From: Micromonospora violae
Lineage (GTDB): Bacteria; Actinomycetota; Actinomycetes; Mycobacteriales; Micromonosporaceae
DNA length: 64,000 nucleotides
Assembly: GCF_004217135.1 (NCBI RefSeq)
Contig: NZ_SHKK01000001.1
Coordinates: 1,922,001 to 1,986,000 of the forward strand
Reading direction: 5' to 3'
Part shown: in pieces, positions 8,935-17,491 of the stretch
How positions within the stretch are numbered: position 1 is the first letter of the stretch
Layout of the letters: each line of letters opens with the position of its first letter
Notes under the pieces: model-generated
The model's input: the letters and a program-made list of their open reading frames with translations, nothing else
What the model was told of the DNA's origin: nothing
Databases searched by the model: none
Made by a program: the position numbers and the translations under genes

Positions 8935-9595
8935 ATGATCCGTGGAGCGGTGTTCTTTGATGTCGATGGAACGCTGACGCCGACCAGCAGCGGCCAGCAC
9001 CTCGCCGAGCTCGTCGGCAATGGCCAAGGAGATCGCAGAAATACAAGCCGGCTACGGAGCCGGCACCTTGAGCAGTGACGAGTCTTGCGTGCTCGAGGCT
9101 CGTGGGTGGGCAAGCAGGACGCCCGCTGAAGCCCAGGCGTTTCTGGAGTCGATGCCGCTGGTGGACGGCATAGCGGAGACGGTTTCGTGGTGCCGGGCTC
9201 ACTCGCTCGTGCCTGTGCTGGCCACGCTGGCGTGGGACTTCGTCGGCGCCTACCTGTGCAGCCGCTTCGGCTTCGACCGAGCGTGCGGACCACGCTTGCA
9301 GGTCGTCGACGGCCGCTACAGCGGCGAGGTCGCCGAGCAGTTCGACGAGCAGGCCAAGCGCGATTTCGCCGTCAGAGTGGCCGCCGAGTTGGGCGTCGAA
9401 CTCCGGCATTGCGCGGCCATCGGTGACGGGCGATCGGATGTGCCGCTGTTCGGTGTGGTCGGCTGCGCCATCGCGTTCAACGCAACCCCCGAAGCTCGTG
9501 CCGCCGCCAGCGCAACGGTCAACGGCCCTGACCTCCACGCCGTCGTGCCCGGCCTGAGCGCCTGGCTGGAAACCATCGCCTTGCCCGCTAACTGA
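8935..9595 (+). pseudogene. Frameshifted HAD-superfamily hydrolase
   Basis: The N-terminal part from ATG 8935 carries HAD motif I (FFDVDGTLTPTSSGQHLAELVG) in frame 1. The rest, from about 9020, continues in frame 2 with the cap region and motif III/IV segment (IGDGRSDVPLFGVVG) to the stop at 9593-9595. One extra base near 9017-9020 (GGCAATG) explains the break; without it the product would be a roughly 219-residue HAD-IB-like phosphatase of the SerB type. Because the nucleophile Asp and the C-terminal half are in different frames, no active enzyme is expected unless this is a sequencing error. Codon use is less GC-biased than in flanking genes. Confidence 0.8.
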
Positions 9596-9672
9596 CAACG
9601 CTGGGAGAAGCGTCCTCCCGCAACTTGCGCGCCCGGAGCCCTGCCTGCTTGTGGTTCTGAGGGCTCTCGGCT

Positions 9673-10896
9673 GTGCACGTCGACAGCTACTGGCTGCTGC
9701 AGACCGCGGCGCCACTGCTCGTCGCCACGCTGACCCGTGACCCGCTCCTGGTGGCGGGCATGACGGTGGTGCAGTTCCTGCCCTGGCTGATCGCGACCCT
9801 CCCCGCTGGCGCGCTCGCCGACCGGATGGACCGGCGTCGGATCCTCACCGCCGGCAACTGGCTGCGCGCCGCCGGGTTCGCGCTGCTCGCCGTGGCCCTG
9901 ACGAACGGGTGGCGGCACGTCGCGCTGCTCTACGCCGCCGTGTTCCTGGCCGGTTGCGCCGAGACGCTGGTCGACAACGCCGCCCTGACCATCCCGCCCC
10001 GCCTCCTACCCCGCGAGCAGCTCGAACGCGCCAACGGCCGGTTGTTCGCGACCCAGTCCGTCATCAACACCTTCATCGGGCCGCCGGCCGGGGCGGCGCT
10101 GTTCGCGCTGGCCGCGTCCGCGGCCTTCTACACCGGCGCGGCCTCGTTCGCCCTCGCCGGCCTGGCCGCCCTGCTGCTGCCCGCGCTGCGCGCCACCGGC
10201 GGGGAGCGGCAGCGCCGCCATTCGACCCCGACCAGCATCGGTCAGGACATCCGCTCCGGATGGGCCCACTTCTGGCGGCACGAGCTGCTGCGCCGTGTCG
10301 CGTTCATCTCGGCGGCGATCAACTTTTTCGGCTCGGTCACCGGCGGGTTGCTGGTCCTGCTGGTCACCGGCCCGTAAGACCTGCCCTTGTCGCGCTACGG
10401 CCTGTTCGTGGCCGTTCCCGCCGCCGGTGCGATCGCCGGCTCACTGCTCGCCGAACACGTCGTGCCGCGCATCGGTGGCGGTCCCACCACCTGGCTCGCC
10501 GCCCTCGTCCCGGCCGCCAGCTACGCCATCCTCGGCCTGGGTCACCACACGATCCTCGCCCTGGCCGGCATGTTCTGTGCCGCCGTTGCCGCCTCGCTGA
10601 ACCAGATCGTCGTCAGCACGCTGCGCCAGACGGCGGTCCCCGACGAACTCCTCGGCCGGGTCACCGCCGCCTACCGCCTGGTCGTCCTGGGTGTCGTCCC
10701 CCTCGGAGCCCTCGCCGGCGGCTTGCTCGGACGCGGCCTGGGGATCCGAGCCCCCTTCCTGGCCTCAGCCCTCGGCCTGACGCTCGCCGCGTTCCTGTTC
10801 GCCTCCCGGGTCACCACCCAAGCCCTCCGTGACGCCGAAAACAACCCATCAGTCGGTCACGAACGCAGACAGGAGCTAGTTGGTGTCCGGGAATGA
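9673..10896 (+). pseudogene. MFS transporter, 5'-truncated with in-frame stop
   Basis: A major facilitator efflux-type gene. The readable frame begins late in the first membrane segment (AAPLLVATLTRDP) and includes motif A (GALADRMDRRR). At 10375-10377 an in-frame TAA follows LLVLLVTGP. The same frame then continues unbroken (SRYGLFVAVPAAGAIAGS) to 10896 through the last six membrane segments. The normal N-terminal 20-30 residues are missing. Two independent lesions make a functional 12-TM carrier unlikely. It lies directly behind the frameshifted HAD gene, so the 8.9-10.9 kb block is decaying as a unit. Confidence 0.82.
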
Positions 10897-11006
10897 GGGT
10901 GACAGGCAGAGCGGGGCTGCGGTGAGATGGCGCCGTCACCGTACGCGATGGGTCATGGTGCGATGGAGCGGCCTCGATCCGACAAGCGGCGGGGAAAGGG
11001 ACAGCT

Positions 11007-11591
11007 ATGCAACTGGTCGCGGGCGAACCGACGCAGTACCTGGGCGGTGACACGGTCGTCGAGGTGGACCATCGGGCAGTGCGAGCGTTGGCTGGTGAAC
11101 TACGCGCGGCGCATCCGGACGACGTCGACTTCACGCGGGCCGCCTTCGCATGGGTTCGTGACCGGATCCGGCACTCCGTGGACGCCCAGGATCCGCGGAT
11201 CACCGTCACCGCCAGCGAGGTGCTCAGCGCTGGCGTCGGCCTCTGCTATGCCAAGTCGCACCTGCTGGTGGCCGTGGCCCGGGCCGGCGGCGTTCCGGCC
11301 GGGTTGTGCTACCAACAGCTGACCGACGGGCGAAGGCCCTTCCTGCACGGCCTCGTTGCCGTCTACCTCGCGGGCGGCTGGCATCGCCAGGACCCGCGCG
11401 GTAACCGCACCGGCATCGACGCCCAGTTCCGGCTCGGACGTGAGCAACTGGCCTACCCGCTCACCGACAGATCGGCTGGTCGCGATCTTCCTGACGTGCA
11501 CGTACGACCCTCGCGCAACGTGATCGCAGCTCTGCGCGGTGCGCGAGACGCTCTTGAACTGTGCCGCACCGGGTTGCCCGCTACGCCCTGA
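11007..11591 (+). CDS. Transglutaminase-like superfamily protein
   Basis: A 194-residue cytoplasmic protein with a transglutaminase-like Cys-His-Asp triad: Cys80 in GVGLCYAKS, His114 in FLHGLVAVY and Asp129 in WHRQDPRGN. Such bacterial proteins are usually cysteine peptidases or amidases rather than cross-linking enzymes. There is no signal peptide or membrane segment. ATG 11007 has a GGGAAAGGGA tract at good distance. It stands alone, convergent with the alpha/beta hydrolase gene. Substrate unknown. Confidence 0.8.
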   Translation: MQLVAGEPTQYLGGDTVVEVDHRAVRALAGELRAAHPDDVDFTRAAFAWVRDRIRHSVDAQDPRITVTASEVLSAGVGLCYAKSHLLVAVARAGGVPAGLCYQQLTDGRRPFLHGLVAVYLAGGWHRQDPRGNRTGIDAQFRLGREQLAYPLTDRSAGRDLPDVHVRPSRNVIAALRGARDALELCRTGLPATP

Positions 11592-11599
11592 GCCGGTAC

Positions 11600-11620
11600 G
11601 AGAGCGCCTAGCTGGCTCTC
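11600..11620. terminator. Weak hairpin between convergent genes
   Basis: GAGAGC (11600-11605) pairs with GCTCTC (11615-11620) across a 9-base loop, just after the transglutaminase-like stop and before the convergent hydrolase stop. The short stem makes this tentative. Confidence 0.35.
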
Positions 11621-11656
11621 CCCTATCCCCCACGATGACCTGAGGGCGGTACGTCG

Positions 11657-12451
11657 TCAGCGAGGTGTGCTGACGCCCGTGCGGCGTAGCCAGTCCTGGG
11701 TGAGCGATCGCAGCAGGGTGGGTTGTTCGTACGGCAGGTAGTGGCCGGCCGCGTCGATCACGGTGTAGGTGCCGCGGGGGTAGTGGCGCATGGCGTGGAA
11801 CTGGTCGGTGTAGCCGACGATGCCGTCCTGTCGGCCGGTGATCACGCTGACCGGGCCGGGGAAGACGACGTGGGTGTTCTCGTCGGGTAGGGCGTAGTCG
11901 GGGCCGTTCTGGAGCCGTTGTTGGAATCTCGCGTCGCCGGGACCGCCGGAGTTCAGTGCCGTGAGCACGGTCGCGACGACGGCTGGGGTGCGGTGGCCCA
12001 GGGCGGTGTCGAGGTGTGCGTGCAGGGCGGCCGGGGCGGCGTCGAGCCAGCCTGGTGGTGGGTCGAGTGGTGGTTCGTCGGGCAGGTGCCGGCTGTGGCG
12101 GGCCATGGTGATGCCGGGGCAGACGAGCAGGAGGCCGCGGACGAGGTCGGGGCGTTGGCGGGCGATGCCGGCCGCCAGGTACGCGCCGTAGGAGCCTCCG
12201 GCGAGGAGGGCTGGCGTGTCGAGGTGGTTGTCGAGCCAGGCGCAGACGGTGTCGAGCACCGCCTGGGATGTGGGTGGGCAGTGTGCGGGGGTGTCGCCGT
12301 GGCCGGGCAAGTCGAGGTAGATCTCTCGTAGGCCCGTGCCGGCGAGGGCGGGGCTGAAGGCGGTGGCGGTGGCGGCGCGGCTCATGCTGAACATGGGTAG
12401 GCACACCAGTGCTGGTCCGGTGTGTGCTGATTGGTCGAACGCCAGGTGCAT
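11657..12451 (-). CDS. Alpha/beta hydrolase
   Basis: A 264-residue alpha/beta-fold hydrolase. The nucleophile elbow is AGGSYGAYL with Ser87, the acid is probably the Asp in TGRQDGIVG and the base the His in AAGHYLPYEQ near the C-terminus. An oxyanion region appears as LPMFSMSRA and the conserved LDLPGHGDT follows. ATG 12451 is preceded by AGGA eight bases away. It lies downstream of the GH20 gene on the same strand but beyond a strong terminator, so it is probably a separate unit. Substrate cannot be predicted. Confidence 0.85.
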   Translation of the reverse strand: MHLAFDQSAHTGPALVCLPMFSMSRAATATAFSPALAGTGLREIYLDLPGHGDTPAHCPPTSQAVLDTVCAWLDNHLDTPALLAGGSYGAYLAAGIARQRPDLVRGLLLVCPGITMARHSRHLPDEPPLDPPPGWLDAAPAALHAHLDTALGHRTPAVVATVLTALNSGGPGDARFQQRLQNGPDYALPDENTHVVFPGPVSVITGRQDGIVGYTDQFHAMRHYPRGTYTVIDAAGHYLPYEQPTLLRSLTQDWLRRTGVSTPR

Positions 12452-12473
12452 GCGATGGTCCTCGGCCGATAGT

Positions 12474-12506
12474 CGTGGGCACCGGCCGGGTCGGCCGGTG
12501 CCCACG
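12474..12506 (-). terminator. Strong terminator after GH20 gene
   Basis: A perfect 14-bp stem (12474-12487 with 12493-12506) and 5-base loop lie 25 bases beyond the GH20 stop on the minus strand and before the alpha/beta hydrolase start. Confidence 0.75.
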
Positions 12507-12530
12507 AGCGGCGGGTCGGGTGGGTGCGGC

Positions 12531-14126
12531 TCAGAGCCAGGGCACCTGCGGGGAAGGGTAGAAGTTGACCTGTTGCAGTCGCCAGCGGGGTGCCTGCTCC
12601 CCCAGTCGGGTTCGGAACGATTCCCAGTCGTGGCTGGCGGGTGGGGACCAGCCTAGTTCGGCGATGGCGGGCAGGCGGGGGAAGGCCATGTATTCGATGT
12701 CGTCGAGGGTGCGTAGCGTCTCGGACCACAGTGGGGCTTCGACGCCGAGGATGGCGTTCTCGCCGATGCCGGTGACCCGGGTGGCGGGGTCCCAGCCGTA
12801 GGCGTCGGACACCTCGATGAGGCCGGCCCAGCGTAGGCCGAGGTGGGTGTTGGCGTTGTACTTCATGTCCAGGTAGGCCTTGTTCGCCGGGGACATGATG
12901 ACTTTGGTGCCGCGGGCGGTGGCTGCGACCAGGCTGGCGTTGGTGGTGCCGGTGCCCCAGAACTGGGCGACGTGGTCGGTGGAGGTGTCGGCCTGGGTGA
13001 TCTCGTTCCATCCGGAGGCGCGTTTGCCGTACTTCGCGACCAGGGGCAGGACCCGGTTCATGAAGGTGCGGTAGTCCTCGTCGGTGGTGGCGTGGGCTTC
13101 GTCGCCGCCGATGTGCAGGAATGGTCCGGGGGTGATGGCGGCGAGTTCGCGGATGACGTCTTCGACGAAGCGGTAGGTGAGTTCGTCGTTGATGCACAGG
13201 GAGCTGTAGCCGACGGCGATGTCGGTGCGCGGGGGTGGTGCGACGCCGTCGCAGTTGAGTTCGGGGTACGTGGACTGGGCGGCGTTGGTGTGTCCGGGCA
13301 TGTCGATCTCGGGGATGATCGTGATGTGCCGTGCGGCGGCGTGGGCGACGACGGCCTGGTAGTCGGCCTTGGTGAGGTATCCGGGGCCGACGCCGTCGAC
13401 TCCGGTGCCGGGTCCGCCGCCGACGGTGGTGAGGCGGGGCCAGGAGTCGATCTGGATGCGCCAGCCCTGGTCGTCGGTGAGGTGCAGGTGCAGGTAGTTG
13501 ATTTTGTACTGGCTGAGCAGGTCGACGTAGGCGGTGATCTCGTCGACGGTGTGGAAGTGCCGGGCGAGGTCGAGCATCGCGCCGCGGTAGGCGAAGCGTG
13601 GGTAGTCGATGATGCGTCCGCCGGGGATGGTCCAGGTGGTGCGTTGCGGGGTGGGTGCCTCGATGTCGGCGGGGAGGAGTTGGCGCAGTGTCTGGGTGCC
13701 GGCGAACAGTCCGGCGGGGGTGTTGGCCCGGATCGTGACGCCGCGGCGGGTGACGTCGAGTTGGTAGCCCTCCTGGCCGATGCGGTTGTCGGTGCCGCCG
13801 AGGAGCAGGGCGATCTCGGGCAGCGGGGTGGAGCGGACGGGGAGGACGGGCAGGGGGTGGCCGGTGGCGGGGCGCAGTGTGGTGGCGAGTTGGTGGCCGA
13901 TGCGCCGGGCGGCGGTTGAGCCGGGGGTGGTGCGGATGACGGTCAGCGGGGTGATCCGGAAGGCGTTGTGTGCGTCGGGGTGGGTGTGGGCCGGTGCGGG
14001 GATGACGTCGCTGAGGTGTCGGGCTGGTGTGGGAGGTGCGGCGGGGGCGGGTGTGGCGGGCAGGATGAGTGGTAGGGCGAGTGCGGCTATGGCCAGCAGC
14101 CGTGTGGGGGTGTGTCGGCGACGCAC
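12531..14126 (-). CDS. Secreted beta-N-acetylhexosaminidase (GH20)
   Basis: A 531-residue exported glycoside hydrolase family 20 enzyme that removes terminal GlcNAc/GalNAc, probably from chitin oligomers or peptidoglycan fragments. A signal peptide covers about 1-30 (APAA). An N-terminal GH20b-like domain is followed by the TIM barrel from about 175 with LHLHLTDDQGWR, the PEIDMPGH motif and the catalytic pair Asp342-Glu343 in HIGGDEAHA. GTG 14126 has GGAGG five bases upstream. The upstream region has a 16-bp palindrome at 14149-14164 and another at 14230-14241, suggesting sugar-responsive control. Confidence 0.93.
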   Translation of the reverse strand: MRRRHTPTRLLAIAALALPLILPATPAPAAPPTPARHLSDVIPAPAHTHPDAHNAFRITPLTVIRTTPGSTAARRIGHQLATTLRPATGHPLPVLPVRSTPLPEIALLLGGTDNRIGQEGYQLDVTRRGVTIRANTPAGLFAGTQTLRQLLPADIEAPTPQRTTWTIPGGRIIDYPRFAYRGAMLDLARHFHTVDEITAYVDLLSQYKINYLHLHLTDDQGWRIQIDSWPRLTTVGGGPGTGVDGVGPGYLTKADYQAVVAHAAARHITIIPEIDMPGHTNAAQSTYPELNCDGVAPPPRTDIAVGYSSLCINDELTYRFVEDVIRELAAITPGPFLHIGGDEAHATTDEDYRTFMNRVLPLVAKYGKRASGWNEITQADTSTDHVAQFWGTGTTNASLVAATARGTKVIMSPANKAYLDMKYNANTHLGLRWAGLIEVSDAYGWDPATRVTGIGENAILGVEAPLWSETLRTLDDIEYMAFPRLPAIAELGWSPPASHDWESFRTRLGEQAPRWRLQQVNFYPSPQVPWL

Positions 14127-14148
14127 GGTACCTCCAGGCCTCGTCGTG

Positions 14149-14164
14149 ATCGACCTTGGTCGAT
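14149..14164. promoter_or_regulatory. Palindromic operator candidate upstream of GH20 gene
   Basis: ATCGACC-TT-GGTCGAT, a perfect 7-bp inverted repeat with 2-base spacer, 23 bases upstream of the GH20 GTG. Its position between start and promoter fits a repressor site. It is not the DasR consensus as I know it; the binding protein is unknown. Confidence 0.5.
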
Positions 14165-14229
14165 GAGACTCGCAGGCTACCGGCGGTCCGCCCGTACTGT
14201 AAACCTTCCTTAACGTAGGTACGTGGCGA

Positions 14230-14241
14230 GACAACGTTGTC
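14230..14241. promoter_or_regulatory. LacI-type operator candidate between GH20 and zwf
   Basis: GACAACGTTGTC is a perfect 12-bp palindrome with a central CG, the architecture of LacI/GalR-family operators. It sits about 104 bases upstream of the GH20 start and 98 bases upstream of zwf, so it could control either. No LacI-family gene lies in the window. Confidence 0.45.
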
Positions 14242-14338
14242 GCCGAGCTCACTCGTGCCGCTCCCAGGGGAATTCGCACGGTGGGTCGCGCCGTTGTCCG
14301 TTCGGAAGATCAGATGCACATGATCGAATGGAAGTGCC

Positions 14339-15715
14339 ATGCGCATGCGCTCAGACGCGGTCGTGCTGTTCGGCGTCACGGGAGACCTCGTCTCGAAGAA
14401 GCTGTTCCCGGCGCTGTACGAGTTGACCCGGCGCGACCGCCTCGACGTCCCGGTGATCGGCGTGGCCCGCTCCGCCTGGGATGATCAGCAACTGGTGACC
14501 ATGGCCCGTAAGTCGGTCGCCGAGGCCAACGATGAGATCGACGACGAGATCTTCGACCAGCTGGCGGACAACCTCTCGATGATCTCCGGCAACTACGCGG
14601 ACCCGACGACGTACCAGCGGCTCGCGCAGCGGCTGCGCGACGCCGAACGGCCGGTCTTCTACCTGGCGATCCCGCCGGCGGTGTTCGGGTCCGTCGTCGA
14701 GGGCCTGGCGGCCGTCGGCCTGGCCGACCGGGGTCGGGTGATCGTGGAGAAGCCGTTCGGGCGTGACCTGGCGTCCTCCCGCGAACTGGATCGCACGCTG
14801 GGCGCGGCCTTCGCGCCGGAGCGCGTGTTCCGCATCGACCACTACCTCGGCAAGGAAGCCGTCGAGGGCCTCTACGCCTTCCGGTTCGCCAACCGGCTCT
14901 TCGAGCCGCTGTGGAACAACGAGCACATCGACAACATCCAGGTCACCCTGGCCGAGGGGTTCGGCACGCAGGGCCGGGCCGGGTTCTACGACACGGTGGG
15001 CGCGACCCGGGATGTGCTGCAGAACCACATCCTTCAGGTCGTCGCGCTCATCGCCATGGAGGCGCCCGCCAGAGACGACACCGAGGCGTTCCGGGAGTCG
15101 GAGGCCGCGGTGCTGCGGCAGGTCGCGCCGCTGTCGCCGCAGTCCACCGTCCGGGGGCAGTACGCCGGCTACCGTGACGAGCCGGGCGTGGCGACGGACT
15201 CGAACACGGAGACGTTCGTGGCGACCCGGTTGACGGTCGACTCCCCCCGCTGGGCGGGTGTCCCCTTCTACCTGCGCACGGGCAAGTCCCTGCCGGGGAC
15301 GGCGACGGAGGTCGTGGTCGAGTTCAAGCAGCCGCAGCGCTCCCTGATCCCGGCGGAGCGCGGCACGACGGCCGCGAACCTGTTGCGCTTCCGCCTCGGG
15401 CGCGGTGACGGCATCACGATGTCGATCCAGGCGAAGAGCCCGGGTGCCGAGGTGGCGAGCCGTCCGGTGGATCTGTCCGTCGACTTCGGCGCGGCGCTCG
15501 GTCGCCGACAGGAGGCGTACGAGCGGTTGCTCGACGACGCGATGGACGGGCAGCACCTGCGGTTCGCGCGTGCCGAGACGATCGAGCAGGAGTGGCGCAT
15601 CGTCGAGCCGATCCTGGACCTGCCGGCGGCGGTGCAGTCGTACGAGAAGGGCACCTGGGGTCCGGCGGACGCCGACGCGCTGGCCGGCGGCTGGCACACC
15701 CCGGACCTGCGGTAG
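14339..15715 (+). CDS. zwf: Glucose-6-phosphate 1-dehydrogenase
   Basis: A 458-residue enzyme oxidising glucose-6-phosphate to 6-phosphogluconolactone with NAD(P)+, the entry to the oxidative pentose phosphate pathway. The N-terminal Rossmann motif is FGVTGDLVSKKL (about 11-22), EKPFGRD is conserved, and the active-site signature RIDHYLGKE carries Asp167, His168 and Lys172. Length is slightly below the usual 490-510. ATG 14339 has GGAAG upstream. It is isolated from opcA, tal and gnd, so it is probably an extra isozyme rather than the copy in the usual pentose-phosphate operon. Confidence 0.94.
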   Translation: MRMRSDAVVLFGVTGDLVSKKLFPALYELTRRDRLDVPVIGVARSAWDDQQLVTMARKSVAEANDEIDDEIFDQLADNLSMISGNYADPTTYQRLAQRLRDAERPVFYLAIPPAVFGSVVEGLAAVGLADRGRVIVEKPFGRDLASSRELDRTLGAAFAPERVFRIDHYLGKEAVEGLYAFRFANRLFEPLWNNEHIDNIQVTLAEGFGTQGRAGFYDTVGATRDVLQNHILQVVALIAMEAPARDDTEAFRESEAAVLRQVAPLSPQSTVRGQYAGYRDEPGVATDSNTETFVATRLTVDSPRWAGVPFYLRTGKSLPGTATEVVVEFKQPQRSLIPAERGTTAANLLRFRLGRGDGITMSIQAKSPGAEVASRPVDLSVDFGAALGRRQEAYERLLDDAMDGQHLRFARAETIEQEWRIVEPILDLPAAVQSYEKGTWGPADADALAGGWHTPDLR

Positions 15716-15891
15716 CGGTCAGACTCGGCTCGCACGAACCGCGACTCCGGCGGCCGGGTCGATCACGCGGTGCTGAGTGACCGCTCAGCTCAGCGGAGCG
15801 ACCGTCCGGCGACGGTGAGGTTTGCCGCTGGTCAGTGGTGTGGGCACGTTGGGTGCGACGTTTCTCGTCCCCATCGGAGAGGAAGCAGCCC

Positions 15892-17316
15892 ATGCTTTCC
15901 GCACTCGATCGTCGGCACACCGTCGCGCCGCCCGGCTACAGCCGGTGGTTGATCCCCCCGGCGGCGTTGGCCATCCACCTCTGCATCGGTCAGGTCTACG
16001 CGACCAGCGTCTACAAGAACTCGCTGATCGCCCACTTCGACACCAGTCAGACGGCGATCGGGGTGATCTTCAGCATCGCGATCGTGATGCTCGGGTTGTC
16101 CGCCGCCGTCGCCGGGACCTGGGTGGAGGCGAACGGGCCGCGTAAGGCCATGTTCGTCTCGGCCTGTTTCTGGGCGGCGGGTTTCCTGGTGGGTTCGCTG
16201 GGCATCGCCACGAAGCAGCTGTGGCTGCTGTACCTGGGCTACGGGCTGCTCGGCGGCATCGGGCTGGGGATCGGCTACATCTCCCCCGTCTCCACCCTGA
16301 TCAAGTGGTTCCCGGACCGGCCGGGCCTGGCCACCGGGTTGGCGATCATGGGGTTCGGTGGGGGTGCGATGGTCGCCTCTCCCCTGTCGCGGCAGCTGCT
16401 GTCGTTCTACGACTCCGGGTACGACCCGGCCAACGCGGGGTCGACGGCGTCGGGCAACGCCCTGGTGTGGTTGTTCGTCACACTCGGCCTGGGCTACTTC
16501 GTGATCATGATGTTCGGCGTGGCGAACGTGCGGGTGCCGGCGCAGGGCTGGCGGCCGGCCGGCTTCGACCCGGCGAGCGTGGCGGCGAAACCGCTGGTCA
16601 CCACGGCGAACGTGTCGGCGGCGAACGCGGTGAAGACCCGCGCGTTCTGGCTGCTGTGGGTGGTGCTGTTCTGCAACGTGACCGCCGGCATCGGCATCCT
16701 GGAGCAGGCCAGCCCGATGATCCAGGACTTCTTCCGGGACAACGGCACCTCGGCGGTGACCGTCGCGGCGGCCGGCGGGTTCGTGGGTCTGCTGTCGCTG
16801 TTCAACATGGCCGGCCGGTTCGCGTGGTCGTCCACCTCGGACGTCATCGGCCGTCAACCGATCTACCTGGTGTACCTGGGCGTCGGCATGCTGCTGTACA
16901 CCCTGCTGGCGCTCATCGGGCAGACCTCGACCGCCCTGTTCGTCCTGTTGGCCTGCGTGATCCTGTCGTTCTACGGCGGTGGGTTCGCGACCGTGCCGGC
17001 GTACCTGCGGGACCTGTTCGGCACCTTCCAGGTCGGTGCGATCCACGGTCGGCTGTTGACCGCCTGGTCGGCGGCGGGCATCGCGGGCCCGCTGATCATC
17101 AACGGGTTCCTCGACGCGCAGGGCGAGCCGGGCTCGCTGACGGCCGCGGCGTACCGTCCGGCGCTGTTCACGATGGTGGGTGTGCTGGCCGTGGGCTTCG
17201 TGGCGAATCTGCTGGTGCGGCCGGTGCCGCAGCGCTACCACGAACCGGCGACCGAACAGGACGGGGTTCGGGACCTGAACGAGGACACGACGGCGCTGAG
17301 GAGTGGTACGCGATGA
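15892..17316 (+). CDS. OFA-type MFS transporter (oxalate/formate antiporter-like)
   Basis: A 474-residue 12-TM carrier. The N-terminal segment WLIPPAALAIHLCIGQVYATSVY and the early LGGIGLGIGYISPVSTLIKWFPDRPGLATG are typical of the oxalate:formate antiporter (OFA) branch of the major facilitator superfamily. ATG 15892 follows GAGAGGAAG. The gene ends in an ATGA overlap with a 41-codon membrane peptide gene, the known arrangement for the large and small subunits of this actinobacterial type. Substrate is probably a monocarboxylate; the sequence does not fix it. Confidence 0.88.
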   Translation: MLSALDRRHTVAPPGYSRWLIPPAALAIHLCIGQVYATSVYKNSLIAHFDTSQTAIGVIFSIAIVMLGLSAAVAGTWVEANGPRKAMFVSACFWAAGFLVGSLGIATKQLWLLYLGYGLLGGIGLGIGYISPVSTLIKWFPDRPGLATGLAIMGFGGGAMVASPLSRQLLSFYDSGYDPANAGSTASGNALVWLFVTLGLGYFVIMMFGVANVRVPAQGWRPAGFDPASVAAKPLVTTANVSAANAVKTRAFWLLWVVLFCNVTAGIGILEQASPMIQDFFRDNGTSAVTVAAAGGFVGLLSLFNMAGRFAWSSTSDVIGRQPIYLVYLGVGMLLYTLLALIGQTSTALFVLLACVILSFYGGGFATVPAYLRDLFGTFQVGAIHGRLLTAWSAAGIAGPLIINGFLDAQGEPGSLTAAAYRPALFTMVGVLAVGFVANLLVRPVPQRYHEPATEQDGVRDLNEDTTALRSGTR

Positions 17317-17438
17317 GCGAGGACAGCCGACCCGGGCAGCAGGCCCGGTTGTGGATCTCCTGGTTGGTGGTGGCGGCGCTGCTCGGCTACGGCGTCGCGC
17401 AGACCGTCATCACGGCGGCGAAGCTGTTCACCCACTGA
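17313..17438 (+). CDS. MFS transporter small subunit
   Basis: A 41-residue peptide with one membrane segment (about 13-36, LWISWLVVAALLGYGVAQTV) flanked by a charged N-terminus and ending KLFTH. It starts at ATG 17313, overlapping the stop of the OFA-type carrier, so it is translationally coupled. Small single-TM partners of this kind accompany OFA-like carriers in actinobacteria. That it assembles with the carrier is inferred from context. Confidence 0.8.
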   Translation: MSEDSRPGQQARLWISWLVVAALLGYGVAQTVITAAKLFTH

Positions 17439-17443
17439 GCCGG

Positions 17444-17491
17444 GTCCGGCGGTCTCCGACGGCGCGTACGCGTGGTCAGAGACCGCCGGAC
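17444..17491. terminator. Bidirectional terminator candidate
   Basis: A 13-bp inverted repeat (17444-17456 with 17479-17491) lies between the small-subunit stop and the convergent SDR gene. Its right arm includes the last SDR codons. The 22-base loop makes it moderate. Confidence 0.5.

Noticed and set aside
6961..10896. Recombinase plus decayed genes as an intact integrative element or prophage
   Set aside because: No att direct repeats, tRNA, excisionase, replication or phage structural genes were seen; only erosion is supported.
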